Assembly (NCBI RefSeq): GCF_000146065.2
Contig: NC_020449.1
Location: forward strand, 1,898,654-1,962,653
Source of the DNA: Candidatus Cloacimonas acidaminovorans str. Evry
Lineage (GTDB): Bacteria > Cloacimonadota > Cloacimonadia > Cloacimonadales > Cloacimonadaceae
Direction of reading: 5' to 3'
DNA: 64,000 nt
Made by a program: the position numbers and the translations under genes. The notes beneath the pieces were generated by a model. That model was not told the DNA's origin. It searched no databases and worked only from the letters and a program-made list of their open reading frames with translations. Below are positions 1-9,362 of this stretch, in pieces (positions within the stretch are counted from its first letter, which is position 1; each line of letters opens with the position of its first letter).

Positions 1-3000
1 ACATGGAAAGTAAGATAATATTCCGCACTATCTAAATGCCAAATATCGGCATTATAAGGATATTCTGTCCTATTATACCGACCAGGATTACTAGCTTTAT
101 CCCATGGTAAACGAACTATCAATATCGTATTTTCATTAGTAACAGTTCCCTCAAGTCCATTGATAGTTACGGTCAAATTAAATGTCTTATAACCAGTTGT
201 GGCATTCCCATTACCAGGAATAATATTAGTAATAGAAGCTGTAACAGGAGTTGTACCATTCATAAGTATAGTATTATCTTCTTTACGAACAAGAACATTC
301 CATCCAATACCACAAGTAGTATCACTAGGAGTAGGATCAATAGTAGCAGGAAGATATTCACTTGTATAGAGAGTAAACTGCAATGTTTTATCAAGTTGCG
401 TAACTACAGGAGTAGGTCCATCCAAAGTAATCTTTCTCTGAGTATCTATAGTTGTTCCCACACCACTAACTAATGTAGGATTCTGATTATCAATAGTCAC
501 TGCAGTTTTCGGTATAATATTTGGTGGAGCAATGTAACCAGGATCTCCATAAGGTTCGGGCTGAATAATAAGTTTCAAACTATCTGTTTTAACTTCTGTA
601 GCACCCGCTGCTAAACCATAATTTGAAGTTAATCCGTCCCAAATATATGTTGGATAGGTAAATCCATCAACAGTTGGAGGAATAGTTCCTAACCATTCAC
701 GGACAATTAGATCATTATCCATTACCCTTAACCACCAACTTATATTACGATTTGAAGGAGGAATGAAGAAGGAGAATTCAGTTGTATCCTTTACATTATC
801 ATTAGCAGGGTTCGTTCCTGCATCATAAGTGTATAAAGGATTTCCAGGTGAGAAAACAGGTTCAGAAACAGTAAGATTATAAGCAGATAGGTCTGTTGTA
901 GGCCATTGAGGTTTTTCCGGAATCACCAGATTGAAGTAATCCTCATCAGTAGCATCAAAACTGTAGCTCGTAGGAACACCATCAATAATATGCTCAATAG
1001 CGTAAGAGATAACTCTTATGTAATTTAGATCTATATCATCTCCACCGATTGCCCAGGTAGTTCCAACCGTTGAACCTGCAGCACTACCTATATTAGTAAC
1101 AGGTATACTCAATACATATTTATTATCCGTTGTAAAGTCGCTACGCTTCACCCAATAAGTTTGAAGAACTGTACCTCCCAACAGGTTTGTTTGAACTTCT
1201 ACGGCAGCAGTTTCTTTCAAGAAATCACGATTATTTACTACCAGCTCTATTTTCAGCGTATCTTTACTTACATAGTAATTTCCTGTATATGGTAGATCAG
1301 TGGATGAATAAGCCGATGTAAGATAAAAGTTCTTAATTCCACCTGTTAAGACAGGGAGACCGTTATCGCCAGGGATGTGCTCAGAGACAACATTAATATC
1401 AGTTATTAATGGAATATTCATATATATGTGTTTGATATTCACATTGATATTTTGGGATTTAGTTATGTTTCCAGCATTATCCTGTAGATAAGCATATAAT
1501 TTGTAATTTATACCTGTTGAATCATTACCAGGAAAAGTAATAACATCAGATATATTCCAACTAATATTTACCATATCTGAATATGTTGCTAGAGAATCGA
1601 AAGTAACTTCTAATTTATCTGTTTCTTGATCAAACAAATCTAAACCAGCCCAAGTGGAACCTGTCCAGAACCATTTTGTCGATGGTTCGGTTCCCAATTT
1701 CTCCAGCACAACCCAATATTTTTCAGATTCATGACGCAGAGGATTGGTGTCTACAGTATAGCTGCGTTGAGCTTGAAACTTGAATTCTACATTAGGAGTA
1801 GTTGAAACTCCTCCCTGATGAGTATAAATTACTGTTTCTCCGCTATCCCACTGGGAATTGTTATTGGCATCATTAATCATACGAATTATATTTGCATCAG
1901 CAGCATCCGTTAGAGCTAAATTTTGAGCATAAGTAGGAGCAAGATTATCAACTACAACATGAATGCGATTAATAATACTCTGACCTGTATGATCAGCACC
2001 ACTTTGGTGAATTTGAGCATGATTAGCTTCAATTGAAGCATCTGCATTAAAAGGAAATTCATCTCCGCTAATGTGACTGATAGTTGCAATATTACCAACT
2101 GCATCGCTAACTTCCCAAAGTGTGATACCGACTGTTACCATTGCATTAGGTGCAATAATATTTCCATTATTGTCCTTTCCATCCCAGGTTACTTTTAGAA
2201 TTCCCGATCCAGCAGGACTTTCTGTCACCGTTGCTGGTGAGTCAGTTACATTAAAGGTTCTGAAAAATTCAGTTCTATCTTCCGTAACAAAACGAAGTTT
2301 AAAAGAGGAAGCACCACCCGCGACAGCCCACTGGGGTAATTTCAAGTAGATATCAAATGTGTTTGGCTGAGTATTATAGTCATCTACTAAAGCATTATTG
2401 GGTGAAAATCTAAGGGGTAAAGTTGTATCATACCAAAGGTCCCATGCTCCAACCAATGAGGGAGGATTTAAATCAGCTCGGATTGCTTCCCCTAATTGGT
2501 TTTTAGATACATCTTTATAAAAAGAAGCATCGGAATAAAGTCCATTAGTGGATTTCATAGTTACTATTCTAATAGTTAAATCCAGAGTATAGGATAAGGA
2601 ACCTGCTTGAGGTTGATATGAAGCAGTTAGAGCTCCATTTACTACATCATAACCTGTTACGGGAGCACCAGCAAAAGTATGTCCCCAATCAATCCATACA
2701 GAATCAATATAGGTTTTGAAGGATGCTATCAGATTAATCGTATCTCCGATTTTTAATAATCGTAATGAATTATCTTCATTTACTCTTAATCGGGAAGCTG
2801 TAATATCTGTAGCATCCATAGGAGGTACGACATTAACAGTATATCCTGTTGGATATTGAACTGTAAGAGAACCATCTGCATTAGTTGCAGTTACAGAAAA
2901 CTTTCGGTTTGGAGCATTAATTGTACCGAGTTGAAGTGTATAAATAGCTCTCCATTCTCCAAAACCAGGTTCATTGGTAATTTTTGTCATTACTTGATTA

Positions 3001-3245
3001 GCAGGACCACCAAATTCAGAAAAGTCACAGGTGGCTGAGGTAAAGCCAGCTGCCTGAAGATTATGTAAATCAGCGACAGTAACTCTAACTACTGAACCAA
3101 CAACAAGCGATCCTCCAGGCCCAGTATTTTGGGTAATCACTGTAATATTACTTGCATCAAAACTGGGGGGATCGCCAAACAAAGAAGTGGCGGTAAGAAC
3201 GAATAACACTATAAGAAATAGTGTTGTGCGAAAATTGCGTTTCAT
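1..3245 (-). CDS. Large secreted Ig-like/FlgD-module protein (5' part; C-terminus beyond window)
   Basis: The minus-strand frame is open from the ATG at 3245 to the window edge (at least 1081 codons, no stop at the points I translated), so the 3' end is missing. The start has a good ribosome-binding site (GAGGTG, four bases upstream). The N-terminus is a Sec signal peptide: basic MKRNFR, a hydrophobic core, and a likely cut after LFG before DPPSF. The mature part is rich in Thr, Ser, Asp, Asn and Gly and looks like chained beta-sandwich modules. One near residue 350 carries a FlgD-like pattern (KVTWDGKDNNGN). No catalytic motif was seen. In T9SS bacteria such proteins are cell-surface or released cargo with a C-terminal sorting domain, which would lie off the left edge. 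Surface localisation is therefore inference; adhesion or matrix function is only a guess. Confidence 0.85.
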   Translation of the reverse strand, partial: MKRNFRTTLFLIVLFVLTATSLFGDPPSFDASNITVITQNTGPGGSLVVGSVVRVTVADLHNLQAAGFTSATCDFSEFGGPANQVMTKITNEPGFGEWRAIYTLQLGTINAPNRKFSVTATNADGSLTVQYPTGYTVNVVPPMDATDITASRLRVNEDNSLRLLKIGDTINLIASFKTYIDSVWIDWGHTFAGAPVTGYDVVNGALTASYQPQAGSLSYTLDLTIRIVTMKSTNGLYSDASFYKDVSKNQLGEAIRADLNPPSLVGAWDLWYDTTLPLRFSPNNALVDDYNTQPNTFDIYLKLPQWAVAGGASSFKLRFVTEDRTEFFRTFNVTDSPATVTESPAGSGILKVTWDGKDNNGNIIAPNAMVTVGITLWEVSDAVGNIATISHISGDEFPFNADASIEANHAQIHQSGADHTGQSIINRIHVVVDNLAPTYAQNLALTDAADANIIRMINDANNNSQWDSGETVIYTHQGGVSTTPNVEFKFQAQRSYTVDTNPLRHESEKYWVVLEKLGTEPSTKWFWTGSTWAGLDLFDQETDKLEVTFDSLATYSDMVNISWNISDVITFPGNDSTGINYKLYAYLQDNAGNITKSQNINVNIKHIYMNIPLITDINVVSEHIPGDNGLPVLTGGIKNFYLTSAYSSTDLPYTGNYYVSKDTLKIELVVNNRDFLKETAAVEVQTNLLGGTVLQTYWVKRSDFTTDNKYVLSIPVTNIGSAAGSTVGTTWAIGGDDIDLNYIRVISYAIEHIIDGVPTSYSFDATDEDYFNLVIPEKPQWPTTDLSAYNLTVSEPVFSPGNPLYTYDAGTNPANDNVKDTTEFSFFIPPSNRNISWWLRVMDNDLIVREWLGTIPPTVDGFTYPTYIWDGLTSNYGLAAGATEVKTDSLKLIIQPEPYGDPGYIAPPNIIPKTAVTIDNQNPTLVSGVGTTIDTQRKITLDGPTPVVTQLDKTLQFTLYTSEYLPATIDPTPSDTTCGIGWNVLVRKEDNTILMNGTTPVTASITNIIPGNGNATTGYKTFNLTVTINGLEGTVTNENTILIVRLPWDKASNPGRYNRTEYPYNADIWHLDSAEYYLTFH

Positions 3246-3409
3246 TTGCACCTCGCTTTTTTTAATAAGTTAATTTCATTTGTTTGTGGCAAAATACCGT
3301 TAAAGAAAGGTATATTACCGTTTAATTCAGATAAAATACAATGTGAATTGGGCAAATTACCTTGGTGTAATAATAAGGTAAATTTAGTTTTTCGTTTTTT
3401 GGGTTTCAT
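3242..3409 (-). CDS. Small 55-aa ORF overlapping the start of the large secreted protein
   Basis: A short frame starts at the ATG at 3409 with a strong Shine-Dalgarno (AAGGAG, six bases upstream). It stops at a TGA (3244-3242) that overlaps the ATG of the large secreted protein in an ATGA arrangement. A promoter-like pair lies about 40 bases upstream. The product is 55 residues, begins with a very basic stretch (MKPKKRKTK) and ends KKARCK. It has no signal peptide or recognisable domain. The overlap suggests translational coupling, perhaps a leader peptide controlling expression of the surface protein. It could also be chance, since the region is AT-rich. No family recognised. Confidence 0.45.
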   Translation of the reverse strand: MKPKKRKTKFTLLLHQGNLPNSHCILSELNGNIPFFNGILPQTNEINLLKKARCK

Positions 3410-3454
3410 TTTATCTCCTTGCGGAAAGCGCCTACAATGATTACGCCTTTCCTG

Positions 3455-3483
3455 TTTATATTGTTTTTGGGATTGATTTGTAA
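3455..3483 (-). promoter_or_regulatory. Predicted promoter for the small ORF and large secreted protein
   Basis: On the minus strand, TTACAA (3483-3478) and TATAAA (3460-3455) are separated by exactly 17 bases, a good sigma-70 spacing. The predicted start of transcription is near 3448, leaving a leader of about 40 bases to the ATG at 3409. Found by eye only. Confidence 0.4.
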
Positions 3484-4881
3484 GATTTTGGTTGTAGAAG
3501 GATAATTAAATAGTTTTTGCCAAGGGTATTTATTGACCGCGCAACTAACCATCAAATCCCCCTTGGAAGGGAATAAAGCCCGGTTAAAAATTTTGCAACT
3601 GTTTTCTCGGAAGCCAATACAGAACTATCTGTTAGCAGCAACCAGATTGTAGACCAAACATTCATTTTCATTTTAAAATTAACAAGTCCCCTTTTTACGA
3701 AACTAAAAGCTGCGGGTCTCATAGATGTTGCTTTACCACCTCAGCTGATAAGCGACAAAAAAATATGAAAAACATAATTCCTAATTTCCTTTCAAACTGA
3801 TTACTAACGCCTAAATCTACTTTTTGGCAGTATCAGTTTCTTTTGCTGAACTGCATTTGCACTCGTAAAAAAAATAAAACTTCGCATTCCTTTTTCCTAC
3901 TTTTCTGAATTTCAGAGCCAAGGAAAACTCCAACTCTATATCCAGTAAACAGCACGCAGATTATTTGTCAAGAAATTTTTTCTGCTAAAAGCGCATATTT
4001 TGTAACTGATAATATTTTCAAGATGTTACAATTACTATTTGGCAAATCTTTTTCGCTTTAATAAAACAACATTTTCTCTTCTACCACTTTTTTCCCGCAT
4101 TCCAATATTACTAATCCATTATGAAGATTAGGCAACAACTTTTTCGTTGAATTTTGTTTAACACTGAGAGCGCTATAGGAAACTGAGAACAACGGGATAT
4201 TTTTGAGAATTTTGTTTAAACAATATTAGATTCAAAATTAACAGTTATTTTCTACTTCAACAAAAGAATGCGTTTTTAGTTTTTGCCTTTTTCTTTATTA
4301 TCGTTGTCTCATTCTTAGAGCTTGGAAAGAAATTATTTTACTCAACCTTCAAAACCATCTCAACTTTTTTATCCTTCTATAATATATATACTGGAAAAAA
4401 ATACAAAGTAGTGACAAAAATGCCAAAAAGCTTTTATTCGGGCAAAAAAATTTCCAATTGAAGGACGCACTCTGCACCCTTCAGCAAGTTATAACAAAGT
4501 AACAACCAAGTAACAATTCCGTAACGAGACAACGGAAGTGTTACGGAAGTGTTACGGAGTCGTTACGCTATTGACTATTTAACAAGAAGTTATTTATGTT
4601 TTAACTCACAATTTTGAAATTCGGAATCAGTTTATTTCTCGGTTGGATAAGTATAAAATTGAAGAAAATAGTTTCTTTGATGGCAATGGCAAAATTGTAA
4701 GTCAAATCTCCCTCAATGATGGTGATGTAAGCCCCTCGTTAAATATATAATAAATTCTTTTCCCCTTAGCTCTCTGCCCTCTGCCCTCTGCCCTCTGCTT
4801 TCTGAAAAACATCTTGACAATAAAAGCCCTATAAAAAGCGTAAAAACGATTTGGAAATGGAAAAGTTATAAATGAATGGCA
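3484..4881. other. AT-rich gene-poor region
   Basis: I see no credible gene here on either strand. The stretch is AT-rich with many short stops. It contains one copy of the 78-bp GTTAC repeat (4489-4566), a fragment of the dispersed GTAAGCCCCTCGTT repeat near 4730-4742, and a run of CTCTGCC repeats at 4770-4798. A TTGACA at 4814-4819 could be the -35 box of the following gene, but no well-spaced -10 box is evident. Confidence 0.6.
4489..4566 (+). repeat. 78-bp GTTAC-type repeat, copy 1 (11-bp internal period)
   Basis: This block is nearly identical to the reverse complement of 22608-22685, with a few mismatches over 78 bp. Inside, the pentamer GTAAC or GTTAC recurs at about 11-bp steps, for example GTAACAACCAA then GTAACAATTCC, and later GTGTTACGGAA repeated. 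A period close to one DNA helical turn is typical of arrays bound by a protein on one face. The function is unknown. Confidence 0.8.
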
Positions 4882-4946
4882 GGATGTAGTTTCTCCGTAA
4901 GGTTGATGTTCTCATCAACCACTAAACTACAGGATTTAGTTTTTCC
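4882..4946 (+). repeat. Dispersed hairpin repeat upstream of the sugar dehydrogenase gene
   Basis: This contains a perfect 8-bp stem, GGTTGATG (4901-4908) and CATCAACC (4913-4920). It is flanked by two related halves, GGATGTAGTTTCTCC and GGATTTAGTTTTTCC. A similar sequence lies at 17836-17885, again just upstream of a plus-strand gene. The position in the 5' leader allows a regulatory RNA role, but it may only be a repetitive element. Confidence 0.6.
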
Positions 4947-4987
4947 AGTATCATTACTTTATATATATAAAGGAGTTAACAAAAAAT

Positions 4988-6529
4988 ATGTTAAAAGTTT
5001 CAATTGCGCCGGATGGAAAAGAATATCCTCTTCCGAGTGAAGAAGATGCACAAAAAGAAAGAGAAATATTAAAACAAATTACTGCCGAACAAAAAGCTTT
5101 AGGACGAAAAATAGTAGCAGTTCAAGGTTTAGGATTTGTAGGTTGTGTGATGGCTACTGTTGTTGCCGATGCTACAGATAAAGATGGCAACCCTTTTTAT
5201 TTTGTTCATGGTCATCAGCGTGCCTCACAAAGATCGTATTGGAAAGTTCCCGTTATCAATAGTGGCATTCCGCCTGTAAATTCTTCCGATCCCGAAGTTC
5301 CGGCAATATTTCATCGCACTGTGGTTGAGAAAAAAAACTTCCGTGCTACCAGTGAAGAAAGTGTTTATGGCTTAGTAGATATTGTGGTGGTAGATATTCA
5401 GCTGGATGCAACGAAACCCGCATTTGGAGATGCAGAAAAAGGTTATTGTGATATAACCGCTTTTCGGGAAGGAATTCGGACTTTGGGAAAACATATTCAG
5501 CCCGAATGTTTAGTTTTAGTAGAAACAACCGTTCCTCCTGGAACCTGTGAAAAGGTCGTTAAGCCCATTCTGGAAGAGGAATTTACCAAGCGGGGTATAG
5601 ATATAGAAAAGAATCCTCCCTTGATTGCTCATTCTTATGAAAGAGTTATGCCCGGAGCTCATTATGTGGCTTCTATTCGTGATTTCTGGCGTGTATTTTC
5701 CGGTGTTAACCCTAAAAGTATAGAACTCTGCCGGGAATTTCTTTCCCATGTTTTGGATGTGGAGAATTATCCTTTAACTCAATTGGACAGCACAAATGCC
5801 AGCGAACTTGCCAAAACAATGGAAAATTCATATCGTGCCGTAAATATTGCTCTCACTTTGGAATGGGCTAAATTTGCGGAACAGATTGGGGTGGATATTT
5901 TCAAAGTGCGCGATGCCATTCGCAAAAGAAAAGAAACGCATGATAATTTGTTGCGTCCTTCATTAGGTGTTGGCGGTTATTGTTTAACCAAAGACCCCGT
6001 TTTAGCTAATTGGGCAATGAAGTCACTTTTTGGTGTAGAGGGAAGTTTGGATTTTGCTATTAAAGCAGTTAATACGAATGATACAATGCCGCTACATACT
6101 ATTGATATCGTTAAAAGCGTTTATCCTGATTTAAAAAACTTGAAGATTGCTGTGTTAGGCGTTTCCTATTTGGAAGATGTAGGTGATACAAGACATTCTC
6201 CTTCCAAAACCTTAGTGGAATTTTTGCGGAAAGACCTGGCAATAGTGAAAACCCACGATCCTTATGTAGAAACCTGGCCTGAAATGGAGGAAAACCATAT
6301 TCAAAATGACCTGAATAATGTTCTTCCTGAATCCGATGTAGTTATTTTTGCGGTAGGACACAGTCAATATAGAAAACTTGACCCTAAGTATGTGGTTGAT
6401 TTATGTAAAACCAAACCCTTAATTGTGGATTGCTCCAATTTCCTTTCCGATGAAACCATCAATATATATAAAGATTTAGGATGCAAAGTGCGGGGTGTGG
6501 GAAAAGGACATATTGTGAATGAAAAATGA
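4988..6529 (+). CDS. Nucleotide-sugar dehydrogenase (UDP-glucose/UDP-ManNAc dehydrogenase family)
   Basis: The 513-aa product has the three-part UDP-glucose/GDP-mannose dehydrogenase layout. An N-terminal Rossmann fold carries a GLGFVG loop (about residues 48-53). The central domain has LVLVETTVPPGT and the catalytic cysteine in GVGGYCLTKDP, where most relatives have GGHC. The C-terminal UDP-binding domain contains KIAVLGVSYLEDVGDTRHSP. These enzymes oxidise the C6 hydroxyl of a nucleotide sugar to a carboxylate in two NAD-dependent steps, making precursors for surface polysaccharide. The substrate cannot be read from sequence; a WecC-like UDP-ManNAc dehydrogenase is the closest guess. The protein is about 70 residues longer at the N-terminus than typical. 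The start follows AAGGAG. It stands alone, but other polysaccharide genes occur at 49-62 kb. Confidence 0.85.
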   Translation: MLKVSIAPDGKEYPLPSEEDAQKEREILKQITAEQKALGRKIVAVQGLGFVGCVMATVVADATDKDGNPFYFVHGHQRASQRSYWKVPVINSGIPPVNSSDPEVPAIFHRTVVEKKNFRATSEESVYGLVDIVVVDIQLDATKPAFGDAEKGYCDITAFREGIRTLGKHIQPECLVLVETTVPPGTCEKVVKPILEEEFTKRGIDIEKNPPLIAHSYERVMPGAHYVASIRDFWRVFSGVNPKSIELCREFLSHVLDVENYPLTQLDSTNASELAKTMENSYRAVNIALTLEWAKFAEQIGVDIFKVRDAIRKRKETHDNLLRPSLGVGGYCLTKDPVLANWAMKSLFGVEGSLDFAIKAVNTNDTMPLHTIDIVKSVYPDLKNLKIAVLGVSYLEDVGDTRHSPSKTLVEFLRKDLAIVKTHDPYVETWPEMEENHIQNDLNNVLPESDVVIFAVGHSQYRKLDPKYVVDLCKTKPLIVDCSNFLSDETINIYKDLGCKVRGVGKGHIVNEK

Positions 6530-6570
6530 ACAATGCAGAATGTAAAAATGTAGAATTGAGAATAGTGTAA

Positions 6571-6678
6571 TGAATGATAGAATGCAGATAACTGGATAGA
6601 ATGGATTTACTGGATTATATTAGGAAAGTAATTATAAAATGAAATATCTGTGAAATCTGTGAGAGACATCTGCGTGCT
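6571..6678 (+). repeat. Direct repeat flanking the DPD-like gene, left copy
   Basis: From TGAATGATAGAATGCAGATA to ACATCTGCGTGCT this matches 9200-9316 almost base for base, apart from a 9-base extra CTATCTGTG in the right copy. The two copies are in the same orientation and bracket the gene at 6735-9188 on both sides. Confidence 0.8.
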
Positions 6679-6734
6679 CCTATCTTTTTCGGTGACTTCG
6701 GTGCTCTCGGTGGCTATGAATATTGGAGGATAAA

Positions 6735-9188
6735 ATGATTTTAACTGATGCCCAATTATTCAGTGAAATAAGTCGTTGTGAATTTTGTGAGAACAAGCCC
6801 TGCAAAAATGCCTGTCCCTGTGATTGTTCTCCTGCCGATTTTATGATGGCAGTTGCTAAAGGCAGACCTTCCGATTTTAAGCGTGCTGCAGGACTCATTT
6901 TAGCCAGCAATCCTTTAGGGGGAATTTGCGGAAATGTTTGTCCCGATGACCATTGCGTAAATGCCTGTGCGCGTGAAAATTTTGACACTCCAATTCAAAT
7001 TCCTGCCGTTCAGGCAACAATAATTCGTAAAGCCAGAGAATTAAATATGGTGCCAGAATTTACTCCTTCCTTTTCCTTAAATAAAAAAATTGCCATTATC
7101 GGTGCAGGACCTTCTGCTATCGGAGCTGCCGTAACTTTAACCCAATTTGGTTATCAGACGGTAATGTTTGATCCTGAACCTTTAGGAGGTCAGGTAAATT
7201 TAATTCCGGAAGAGCGTTTGGAGAAAATTGACTTGCTGGATGACCTGAAATTCCTGGCAGAAACATTCAAGATAGAACATATTCGGAAAAAAATAGAAGA
7301 ACCCCAAACATTATTAAATGATGACTTTGAAGCGGTAATTGTGGCAGGAGGATTAAATAAGCCCATTCACTTAAATATTCCTGGTGATGAAACAGCTATT
7401 TACGGTTTTGACATTCTAAAAAACCCTTCCCCATACAATTTTACTGGTAAACGCGTTGCTCTTGTTGGTGGAGCAATCGCTGCTGATATGGCATTGCTGA
7501 TTGCTAAAAATAATGCTGCTTATGTGGAAATGATAACCCTGGAAAATTTCACTGAAATGCCCTTAACGGAACCGGAAAAGGCAACTTTGATTGAGGCAGG
7601 AATTGAATTCTCGCCTCGCACCAGGATCACGGAAATAGTTAATGAAGGTAATCAGATTAAAGGAATAAAGACGAAAAAGGTCTATCTTCCTAAAGGAGAG
7701 AAGTTTGCTCCAAATTTGATTAGGGACGAAGCAGGAACCACAGAATCCTTTCGTCCTTTTGATATGGTTATTATTGCTATCGGCAACAGACCTCCTTTTG
7801 ATGTTAATAAATTAGAGACCCTTTCAGACCGTCTTTTTTGCTGTGGAGATATGATAAATGGTCCTACAACGGTGGTGGAAGCAGTTGCCTCAGGTAAAAA
7901 TACCGCTTTAAAAGTTCATTCTCTATTAAGCAAAAAGGATATCAGTGAACCCGAAAAGGCAACTAAAAGCTGTTTCCCTGTTTGGGGCTGGAAAAAATAT
8001 CCTGTTTCACTTGAAACCGATTTCTTTGGGAGAAAAATGGATTCCCCTTTTATTCTTTCTGCTGCTCCTCCTTCCGATGGCTATGAACAAATGAAAAAAG
8101 CATATCTTGCTGGCTGGAGCGGTGGAATTATGAAAACAGCTTTTGATAATGAAGATATTCATATTCCGGGTGAATATATGTTCACCTTTGGTGATAAGAA
8201 AAAGACCTTTGCCAATTGTGATAATGTTTCAGAGCATCCTTTAGATAGGGTTTGTTCCGAAATAGCTCTTTTAATAAAGGAATTTCCTGATCGCTTAACT
8301 ATGGCTTCAACAGGCGGTCCTGTTACCGGTGATGATATTAATGATAAAAAGGGCTGGCAAGCCAATACTATAAAACTGGAAAAAGCAGGCGCAATGGGAA
8401 TTGAATACAGTTTATCTTGTCCTCAGGGTGGAGATGGAACAAAAGGTGATATTGTGGCTCAAGACCCTGCGTTAACCGCTAAAATTATTGATTGGGTGAT
8501 GGAAATTAGCAACCCTGAAATACCCAAACTGTTTAAACTAACCGGTGCTGTAACTTCTATCTATCCTATTCTTTCCGCTGTTAAAAGTGTCTTGGACAAA
8601 TATCCTGGTAAAAAAGCCGGAATAACTTTGGCTAATACCTTTCCTGCTTTAGCTTTCAGAGAAAAAGAAAAACCCTGGGACGAAGGAATCATAGTTGGTT
8701 TAAGCGGTGAAAGCATTTTGCCAATCAGTTATTTGAATTTAGCCCGAGCCGGAAATAGCGGAATTTTCATCTCCGGAAACGGAGGTGCAATGAACTATCT
8801 GGATGCAGCAAACTTTTTAGCTTTGGGAGCCGGAAATGTTCAATTCTGCACAATTGTGGAAAAATATGGCTATGGTATAATTGATGAATTGAAAATGGGA
8901 CTTTCCTACCTCTTGGAAGCAAAGGGCTTAAAAAGCGTTGCCGAACTTATTGGAATCGCTCAGCCAAAACCCATTACGGACTTTCTTGATCTGCCCACAA
9001 AGACAAAAAGTTCTTCCTTAATTAAAGAATTGTGCCTAAAATGCGGAAACTGCACCCGCTGTCCTTACCAGGCAATAGAATTAGATGAGGATTGCTATCC
9101 TAAAATTGACCCGGATAAATGTGTTGGATGCTCGCTGTGTACACAATTGTGCTTTGCCGGAGCGCTGGAAATGAAGAATGAAAAATGA
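6735..9188 (+). CDS. Dihydropyrimidine-dehydrogenase-like fusion flavoprotein (PreT-PreA type)
   Basis: I chose the ATG at 6735 because GGAGG (6725-6729) is correctly spaced; an in-frame TTG at 6723 precedes that site. The 817-aa product joins four parts. First is an N-terminal cysteine-rich Fe-S domain (CEFCENKPCKNACPCDC, later CGNVCPDDHCVNAC). Second is an FAD/NAD(P)H disulfide-oxidoreductase unit (IGAGPSAIGAA near residue 120, and ALVGGAIAADMA). Third is a dihydroorotate-dehydrogenase-like FMN barrel with the catalytic motif YSLSCPQGGDG. Last is a C-terminal two-cluster ferredoxin tail (CLKCGNCTRCPYQAI, CVGCSLCTQLC). This order is that of eukaryotic DPD and of bacterial PreT plus PreA, which reduce uracil and thymine with NAD(P)H. 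Thymidine phosphorylase at 18.9 kb would supply thymine. The fusion could instead serve amino-acid or other redox chemistry. Confidence 0.85.
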   Translation: MILTDAQLFSEISRCEFCENKPCKNACPCDCSPADFMMAVAKGRPSDFKRAAGLILASNPLGGICGNVCPDDHCVNACARENFDTPIQIPAVQATIIRKARELNMVPEFTPSFSLNKKIAIIGAGPSAIGAAVTLTQFGYQTVMFDPEPLGGQVNLIPEERLEKIDLLDDLKFLAETFKIEHIRKKIEEPQTLLNDDFEAVIVAGGLNKPIHLNIPGDETAIYGFDILKNPSPYNFTGKRVALVGGAIAADMALLIAKNNAAYVEMITLENFTEMPLTEPEKATLIEAGIEFSPRTRITEIVNEGNQIKGIKTKKVYLPKGEKFAPNLIRDEAGTTESFRPFDMVIIAIGNRPPFDVNKLETLSDRLFCCGDMINGPTTVVEAVASGKNTALKVHSLLSKKDISEPEKATKSCFPVWGWKKYPVSLETDFFGRKMDSPFILSAAPPSDGYEQMKKAYLAGWSGGIMKTAFDNEDIHIPGEYMFTFGDKKKTFANCDNVSEHPLDRVCSEIALLIKEFPDRLTMASTGGPVTGDDINDKKGWQANTIKLEKAGAMGIEYSLSCPQGGDGTKGDIVAQDPALTAKIIDWVMEISNPEIPKLFKLTGAVTSIYPILSAVKSVLDKYPGKKAGITLANTFPALAFREKEKPWDEGIIVGLSGESILPISYLNLARAGNSGIFISGNGGAMNYLDAANFLALGAGNVQFCTIVEKYGYGIIDELKMGLSYLLEAKGLKSVAELIGIAQPKPITDFLDLPTKTKSSSLIKELCLKCGNCTRCPYQAIELDEDCYPKIDPDKCVGCSLCTQLCFAGALEMKNEK

Positions 9189-9199
9189 AAAATGTAGAA

Positions 9200-9316
9200 T
9201 GAATGATAGAATGCAGATAACAGGATAGAAAGGAGTTACTGGATTATATTAGGAAAGTAATTATAAAATGAAATATCTGTGAAATCTGTGCTATCTGTGA
9301 GAGACATCTGCGTGCT
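9200..9316 (+). repeat. Direct repeat flanking the DPD-like gene, right copy
   Basis: Partner of the repeat at 6571-6678, same orientation, with an additional CTATCTGTG unit. It is followed by a tail of GTGTGAAATCCGTGTAATCTGTG type that belongs to a wider dispersed family. Confidence 0.8.
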
Positions 9317-9362
9317 TATATTTTTTTATCCGTGTGAAATCCGTGTAATCTGTGCGAGGTAT

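Noticed and set aside
3246-3440. 64-aa plus-strand open frame
   Set aside because: It lies opposite the better-supported 55-aa minus-strand ORF, and the sequence before its start is the antisense of that ORF's end, with no ribosome-binding site.
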